A DNA stretch of 64,000 bases, from positions 31,402 to 95,401 of the forward strand of contig CAUJEM010000008.1 of the NCBI GenBank assembly GCA_963169915.1. The letters are read 5' to 3'. This DNA comes from Myxococcota bacterium. Its GTDB lineage: Bacteria > Myxococcota_A > Polyangia > Polyangiales > Polyangiaceae. Below, one piece after another: positions 59,680 to 64,000 of the stretch. Positions within the stretch are counted from its first letter, which is position 1, and each line of letters begins with the position of its first letter. The notes under the pieces are model-generated. The model did no database searches. It had not been told where the DNA came from and worked only from the letters and a program-made list of their open reading frames with translations. The position numbers were made by a program, and so were the translations under genes.

Positions 59680-60516
59680 ATGTCGCGCATGGTCGGCTTC
59701 ATCGGCAACCACCCGGAGCTGGGCCCTCGGGCGCTGGAGGTTCACCGTGAGCTGCTGAAGGTGGCGCGCGAGGGCGAGGAGCCGCTCGGCTGGGGGCTCG
59801 GCTTCTATCAGCACGGTGAGGTCTTGCTGCGGCGGCGCCCGGTCGACGACAGGCCGCTCATCGACCTGGTGGGGTCGGCGGAGGACGTGCGGACCGAGGT
59901 GCTCATCGGGCACGTCCGGCGCGCGACCGTCGGTCCGCTCCGCACGGAGAACACCCACCCCTTCCGCTACCGGGGCTGGCTCTACGCGGACACGGGGACC
60001 ATCCGAGGCTTCGACGGCCTGCGGGAGCGGCTGCTCGCGTCCCTGCCGGAGTTCTTGCGCCAGAACGTGCGCGGCGACACCGACAGCGAGGCGTCGTTCT
60101 ACCTCTTTCTGTCGTTCTTGCACGACGCAGGCCAGCTCCAGGAGGCGCCAGCGCCAGAGAGCGCGGTGAAGGACGCCCTGCGCTCCACGTGCGTGCACCT
60201 GGATCGGCTCACCGCGGAGCTCGGCGCGCGCCATGAAGCCGGCAGCGTCCTGCTCAGCAACGGTGAGCGGCTCTACGCGGTGCACCGCCGCGGCGGGCTG
60301 GCGCTGCGACACTACGCGGGGGCCTCCGACGCCCGAGAGCTGCTCGCCAGCGAGGGCTCGCGGGAGGGCGCCGCGGCGCGACGCCAGCTCGAGGGCGCGC
60401 GGCTGTCGCTCGTCGTCACGGGCGCCGCGGCCGCGCCCGCCAGCTTCCAGCAGCTCGGTCCAGCCCAGCTCGCCGTGCTCTCCCCAGACGCAGAGCCCCG
60501 GCTCGAGGCGCTCTGA
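59680..60516 (+). CDS. Class II glutamine amidotransferase-like protein, nucleophile Cys absent
   Basis: 278 residues of the YafJ/EgtC-type Ntn-hydrolase group (GWGLGFYQ, HVRRATVG, NTHPFRY, DTDSEASFYLFL). Family members start MCR with Cys2 as the catalytic residue; here residue 2 is Ser (MSRMVGFIGN). The other landmarks remain, so it may be a serine-based Ntn hydrolase, act without hydrolysis, or use another start. The next in-frame ATG also lacks a Cys. It follows asnS but has its own -10-like element. Confidence 0.82.
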   Translation: MSRMVGFIGNHPELGPRALEVHRELLKVAREGEEPLGWGLGFYQHGEVLLRRRPVDDRPLIDLVGSAEDVRTEVLIGHVRRATVGPLRTENTHPFRYRGWLYADTGTIRGFDGLRERLLASLPEFLRQNVRGDTDSEASFYLFLSFLHDAGQLQEAPAPESAVKDALRSTCVHLDRLTAELGARHEAGSVLLSNGERLYAVHRRGGLALRHYAGASDARELLASEGSREGAAARRQLEGARLSLVVTGAAAAPASFQQLGPAQLAVLSPDAEPRLEAL

Positions 60517-60521
60517 GCGCC

Positions 60522-61475
60522 TCAGCTCGCGGCAGCGTGTGCGCGCGGCTCGAAGACGCCTTGCTCTTTGGCGGCGGCCAGCGCGCGCAGGCCGGCCGAG
60601 TAGCCGCGCATCACCAGCGAGCGCACCGCGAAGCGGTTGAGATAGCCGAAGCTGCCGATGTCCGGCGCAACGTCGATGATCCGAACGTGGGGGTACTTGA
60701 GGTGGTAGAGGCTGAGCCCGCGCTGCTCCTTCTCCGTGAGCAGGATGTTGAGCGATTGGTTGATGACCTGGAAGGCCCCGCGACGCGCCACGCTGCGCTT
60801 GGGTTGCCGGTGTGAGGGCCGGTAGATGCTCGACACGATGAGCACCTCGGCGCCCGCCTCCACCGCGAGGTCCGCGCTCAGCGTGCGCGCCACCTCGCCG
60901 TCGAGGTGGTAGCGCCCCCCGATGGCATAGGGGCGGAACAAGAGCGGCACGCAGCAGGACGCGGCGACCGCCTGGCTGATGGGGGTGCGCTCGTCGTAGC
61001 CGCGGCCGAAGACCACGCGCTCGGCGCGATCGATGTCCACCGCCGTGACGAGGACGCGGTGACGGAGGCGACGAAAGTCGTTCTCGGGGAGCTGCGCGGC
61101 GAGGTAGCGCTCGAGCTTGTCGATGGAGAAGAGCCCCGCCGCGAGGTGCCCCGGATCTTTCACGGTGTCCCAGGTGGGCGCGCCGAAGAACTGCCGGTAG
61201 TGCAGGCGCGGGCCGTCGTGACGGCGCTTCCACGGCAAGCGGTAGCCGTCGAGGAGCACGTCGAGCGGGATCCCCTGGCCGTAGGTGGCGCCGACGATGG
61301 CGCCCGCGCTCGCGCCGACGAAGATCTCCGGGATCACGCCCAGCTCTTCACAGGCCTTCAGCACGCCCAGGTGAGCGAGGCCTCGGGCAGCACCTCCCGT
61401 CCCGATGAAGGCCACCTTGGGGGAGCGCGGTGTGGCGGCCGACGGAGTGGAGAGCGTCGAGGCGGAGCCCATCAT
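60522..61475 (-). CDS. Patatin-like phospholipase
   Basis: 317 residues. The Ser nucleophile lies in GASAGAI (GxSxG), the oxyanion-hole region in GTGGAARG, and the dyad Asp in YHLDGEVART (DGE instead of DGG/DGA). No signal peptide or membrane helix is seen, so it is cytoplasmic or exported by an unseen route. It probably cleaves fatty acids from phospholipids or other esters. The two adjacent ATGs at 61475 and 61472 are both possible. Confidence 0.88.
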   Translation of the reverse strand: MMGSASTLSTPSAATPRSPKVAFIGTGGAARGLAHLGVLKACEELGVIPEIFVGASAGAIVGATYGQGIPLDVLLDGYRLPWKRRHDGPRLHYRQFFGAPTWDTVKDPGHLAAGLFSIDKLERYLAAQLPENDFRRLRHRVLVTAVDIDRAERVVFGRGYDERTPISQAVAASCCVPLLFRPYAIGGRYHLDGEVARTLSADLAVEAGAEVLIVSSIYRPSHRQPKRSVARRGAFQVINQSLNILLTEKEQRGLSLYHLKYPHVRIIDVAPDIGSFGYLNRFAVRSLVMRGYSAGLRALAAAKEQGVFEPRAHAAAS

Positions 61476-61525
61476 CCCCCAAGGATGCCCCCAACACCCG
61501 GGGCCGCCAAGAAACCCGCGGCGCG

Positions 61526-61999
61526 CTACATCCCCGATAAAATTTTGTACTTCTCTCCGTCCGCGACCAAGACTAGCCGGTTGTCGGCCACGGTGCGGCG
61601 CCACACGTCACCCCGGTCCGTGGGCAGCTTGTAGGACGCGCTATAGGTGTAGTCGACGTGGATTTGGTCGTGCCGCCCCTTGCTGATGCGGCGGTAGCGG
61701 ATCTCGTAGCGGATGGACTTGGTCTGCTTGAACTTGTTGTCCAGATAGGCCTGGAGCCCGGCGTAGTCGAGGTCGTCGGAGGTGTCCATGTTGCCACCGT
61801 CCTCGTAGTAGCCGGGCGCCGCCATCTGGAGCAGGAGGGCCGTGTTGCGCCGCTCCACCGCGTGCCGGTAGTCCTCGCAGAAGGCGATGACGTGGCGGTT
61901 GTCCTCCGTGTCCTCCACGTCCGTGTTGGGGATGAGCTCACGCGCGCAGCCGACGGCGAGCAGCAGAGACACCAAGGCGACCGACAGCAGCGACTTCAT
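61526..61999 (-). CDS. Small lipoprotein with NTF2/SnoaL-like domain
   Basis: 157 residues. Signal peptide and lipobox (VSLLLAVGC), then a domain with a helix pair (FCEDYRHAVERRNTALLLQM), a conserved YYEDGGNMDT-type turn and a C-terminal antiparallel sheet (IHVDYTYSASY, NRLVLVADGEKYKIL). This fits the cone-shaped NTF2/DUF4440-like fold, without visible catalytic residues. Typical of myxobacterial and proteobacterial surface lipoproteins of unknown role. ATG at 61999. Confidence 0.72.
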   Translation of the reverse strand: MKSLLSVALVSLLLAVGCARELIPNTDVEDTEDNRHVIAFCEDYRHAVERRNTALLLQMAAPGYYEDGGNMDTSDDLDYAGLQAYLDNKFKQTKSIRYEIRYRRISKGRHDQIHVDYTYSASYKLPTDRGDVWRRTVADNRLVLVADGEKYKILSGM

Positions 62000-62625
62000 G
62001 GGCGGAGGGGGCAACACCCGCGCGAGCGGGCTCATTCCCGCGCACCGTGCCAGAGCCGGCCGCTCCAGGCAAGCTCGGCGCCGCCACGGCTTGGCTGCGG
62101 GGCTCCCGCGCCCCGCCACGGATCAGCAGGCCGCGTCGAGCCCAGGCCTCGCGAGCGCTCGCGACGTGCCGCTGGGTGCGCGTCGGTGACTCCAGCGGCG
62201 ACAGAGGGCGCTGTCCTTGCGGTGGGCGCGGCCTCCACAGCCGCTGCGGACGTGCCACGGCGGTCGGCGCAGAGCAGGCGCTCGCTGGCGGTCGAGGGAC
62301 GCCGGCGCGAGCGACCGACGAGAGGAAGGGGGCGAGGGAGAGAGCGGGGGTGCTGGCGCGATTGAGCGCGAGGGTGCGTTGGCTCGGAGGACGGGACGCC
62401 TGGGCGGCGCCTCGCGATAGCGGCGCCTCCCGTGTTGCCTTCCGCATCCAGGAACGGCGTCGGCACCCTGGGAGTCTTGATTTCGCGGCTCAATACCCTG
62501 CCCGTGCTTTGCCCTGTCAACGCTTCACCTGAAACCTTACGGCTAGCGGCTCATGACTCGGGGTCATCGTGGACTGCTCACCCTTCGAGGTGAGGCGCTC
62601 TCAGCTCTCCTCTCTGCCGCTTGAC
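62000..62625. other. Gene-free stretch of about 626 bp
   Basis: I see no credible gene. Frames that stay open here are Arg/Ser/Pro-rich and lack coding features. Two short inverted repeats (62553-62567 and 62577-62594) lie near the 3' end of the SUMF1-like gene and may end its transcript. Base composition becomes less GC-rich toward 62600. Confidence 0.45.
62577..62594 (-). terminator. Possible terminator hairpin after the SUMF1-like gene
   Basis: CTCACC and GGTGAG separated by six bases, 32 bases beyond the stop codon at 62626. No T-run, so the support is weak. Confidence 0.3.
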
Positions 62626-64000
62626 TCACGGCGCAGTCCGGGCGCAACGGCCCGAGACGAAGCTGCCGCGATAGTTAGGAGCTCCGCTATAGCGGTACGC
62701 GGAGGTAATGAGCGAGGCGACGACATCGAACGAGCCGCTGCGCAACACCCGGTCGGCGCCAGGATCCGTATTTGCACAGTTACTGCAGGAAGCGGTGCGA
62801 TAGGGGCTCCTGTGCCAGTCTAGCGTCCATTCAGACATGCTCCCCGCCAGGTCCGACTGCCCCCAGCGGCCGTTGCCCGCCGGCACTGAGCCCACCGGCG
62901 CGATGTCTGCAAGACCGTCGCAGCGGCTCAGCCCGCTCCAGTAGCAGCCATACACCGCCAACGCCGTGTTGGCGCCGGGGTCGGTCGGGCCCCAGGCGTA
63001 CTTGCGGTTCTCCGCGCCGCCCGCCGAGGCGTACTGCCACTCCGCCTCGCTCGGCAAGAAGCCCTCGTCCCAGAGGCAGAAGGCGTGCAAATCATACCAG
63101 TTGAGGCAGTTCTGCGGCAGCCTCTCGTTGGCGCCGGCGGAGGGCGTCCAGGTATTGTAGGGAGCGTTGCACACCAGCACGCTGTCCCAGGTGGCCTTGT
63201 CCGCGGGAAGTTCAGTGTTCCAGGAGCTGAACCAGCCGGGCTCGTTGCCTGCGCCGTTGCTGTTCACCAGCCCAGCGCCCGCGTTCAGGTGCGTGTGCCT
63301 GCCGCTCCCCGCCGTGGGTCGCCAGCCGCCCAGCCACGCCTCCACGAACGCCCGGAAGCGCCCCACCGTCACCTCGTACTGGTCCAAGCGAAAGCTGCTC
63401 ACCGTGGCCGTGTAGCCAGGCTCCAGCGTCGTGGTCTCCCCGCCCTGCACCAGCAGGCTCGTGCAGCAGCTCTCGTTCCCACCAGGCCCGCAGTCGCTCT
63501 TGCCACGGCCGCTGGTGGTGCAGCTGGGGGGTGGCGCGGCGCACCTCCCCCCAGCGCAGAGTTCCTCAGGCCTGCACGTCCTGCGGTCGCTGCACGTGGT
63601 GCCGCAGGTGGCCGGCGCATTCAGGTTCACCTCGCAGCCGGTGCTCGCGCTATTGTCGCAGTTGCCGTAGCCGCTCGCGCACGTGATGCCGCACGCGCCC
63701 CCGCTGCACGTCGCCGTGCCGTTCACCGTGCTGCATGCCTTGCGGTTGCTGCACGTGGTGCCGCAGGTGCTCGGGTCGTTCAGGTCCACCTCGCAGCCGT
63801 TGCTCGGGTCGCCGTCGCAGTTGCCGTACCCGCTCGCGCACGTGATGCCGCACGCGCCCCCGCTGCACGTCGCCGTGCCGTTCACCGCGCTGCACGCCTT
63901 GCGGTTAGCGCAGGTGCTGCCACAGGCGCTCGGGTCGTTCAGGTTCACCTCGCAGCCGTTGCTCGGGTCGCCGTCGCAGTCCCGCGTGCCGCCCGCGCAG
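62626..64000 (-). CDS. Secreted SUMF1/FGE-like protein with Cys-rich repeats, N terminus beyond the window
   Basis: At least 457 residues. The visible N-terminal part has two complete and one partial 53-residue Cys-rich repeats (CDGDPSNGCEV, DPSACGSTCANRKAC, TCSGGACGITCASGYGN). The C-terminal about 270 residues are a formylglycine-generating-enzyme-like domain (FRLDQYEVTVGRFRAFV, LPSEAEWQYASAGG, WGQSDLAGSMSEWTLDW, and a final RVLRSGSFDVVAS). The two active-site Cys of true FGE near this last motif are missing. Such proteins are common and numerous in myxobacteria with unknown roles. The start is to the right of 64000. Confidence 0.85.
   Translation of the reverse strand, partial: CAGGTRDCDGDPSNGCEVNLNDPSACGSTCANRKACSAVNGTATCSGGACGITCASGYGNCDGDPSNGCEVDLNDPSTCGTTCSNRKACSTVNGTATCSGGACGITCASGYGNCDNSASTGCEVNLNAPATCGTTCSDRRTCRPEELCAGGRCAAPPPSCTTSGRGKSDCGPGGNESCCTSLLVQGGETTTLEPGYTATVSSFRLDQYEVTVGRFRAFVEAWLGGWRPTAGSGRHTHLNAGAGLVNSNGAGNEPGWFSSWNTELPADKATWDSVLVCNAPYNTWTPSAGANERLPQNCLNWYDLHAFCLWDEGFLPSEAEWQYASAGGAENRKYAWGPTDPGANTALAVYGCYWSGLSRCDGLADIAPVGSVPAGNGRWGQSDLAGSMSEWTLDWHRSPYRTASCSNCANTDPGADRVLRSGSFDVVASLITSAYRYSGAPNYRGSFVSGRCARTAP
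63540..63978 (-). repeat. 159-bp tandem repeats coding Cys-rich modules
   Basis: Full units at 63820-63978 and 63661-63819, and a diverged partial one below that. The two full units are nearly identical at the DNA level, and the array continues past the window edge. Confidence 0.85.

Noticed and set aside
57460..61233. A 1257-residue open frame on the minus strand, running antisense to asnS and the amidotransferase-like gene
   Set aside because: It arises from the third-position GC bias of asnS and its neighbours. Its translation is Arg/Ala/Leu-rich without domains, and the real genes on both strands cover the same bases.
62032..62520. A 162-residue open frame in the gene-free stretch
   Set aside because: Arg/Pro/Ser-rich, no ribosome-binding site or family resemblance, and overlapping open frames in several phases indicate composition only.
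63540..63978. CRISPR-like or mobile repeat
   Set aside because: The 159-bp repeats are in-frame Cys-rich protein modules.

Overview
The window is very GC-rich and gene-dense, and looks like chromosome of a Myxococcota (myxobacterial, Polyangia-like) bacterium. Supporting signs are a MYXO-CTERM-type C terminus (protein ending at 48345), Gly/Ser/Thr-rich stalks behind lipobox cysteines in several secreted proteins, MopE-type metal-binding motifs, a zinc-ribbon/GYF/AgmX-PglI protein, a soluble-headed Ser/Thr kinase with the HRDVSP loop, and SUMF1-like secreted proteins. No prophage, insertion sequence, CRISPR array or tRNA was recognised. This reads as ordinary chromosome rather than an island.

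Layout. 1-9.5 kb: truncated hutH, a META-domain lipoprotein, a biotin carrier protein, a membrane sulfatase-fold enzyme, a Xer recombinase, an ABC permease pair and a large MopE/PPC-like lipoprotein. 9.5-18.5 kb: a degenerate sensor plus CheY-like regulator, a TerB-like protein, hisF with a coupled repeat protein, a zinc-ribbon/propeller pair, erpA, an rpoH-type sigma factor and RNase P RNA with a clear terminator. 18.5-32 kb: an AgmX-type envelope protein, a GspE_N-receiver-TPR fusion, queA-tgt, an NtrC-type activator, a coupled TPR protein/sensor kinase/phosphofructokinase operon, a lipoprotein and a Ser/Thr kinase. 32-43 kb: meaB with a MeaA-like acyl-CoA mutase, a DUF454/glycosyltransferase/methyltransferase operon, a beta-helix lipoprotein, a dihaem cytochrome and a lysine 6-dehydrogenase-like enzyme. 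43-53 kb: an efflux operon (membrane fusion protein, ABC ATPase, ABC permease, TetR), a UbiA prenyltransferase, a MYXO-CTERM protein and a membrane protein behind a good Fur box. 53-64 kb: lipoproteins, trpS, ygfZ, a C2-PDZ lipoprotein, asnS, a glutamine-amidotransferase-like protein, a patatin, an NTF2-like lipoprotein, and a SUMF1-like protein running off the right edge.

Two themes stand out. First, a -10-like hexamer of the form TAnnnT (usually CTAnnnT) ends 6-11 bp before the start codon of about twenty genes, which points to widespread leaderless transcription. It also helps to choose starts. Second, several proteins keep a recognisable fold but have lost or changed the key catalytic residue: a His kinase with Gln at the phospho-acceptor position, a sulfatase with Thr for Cys/Ser, a class II amidotransferase with Ser for Cys2, a SUMF1 protein without the FGE cysteines, and a tandem kinase-like protein without a clear His. 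No single locus is convincingly a new defence or biosynthetic system. The most interesting units are the sensor-pseudokinase/phosphofructokinase operon and the Fur-box membrane protein. All functional calls rest on reading the sequence and memory of families, not on searches.
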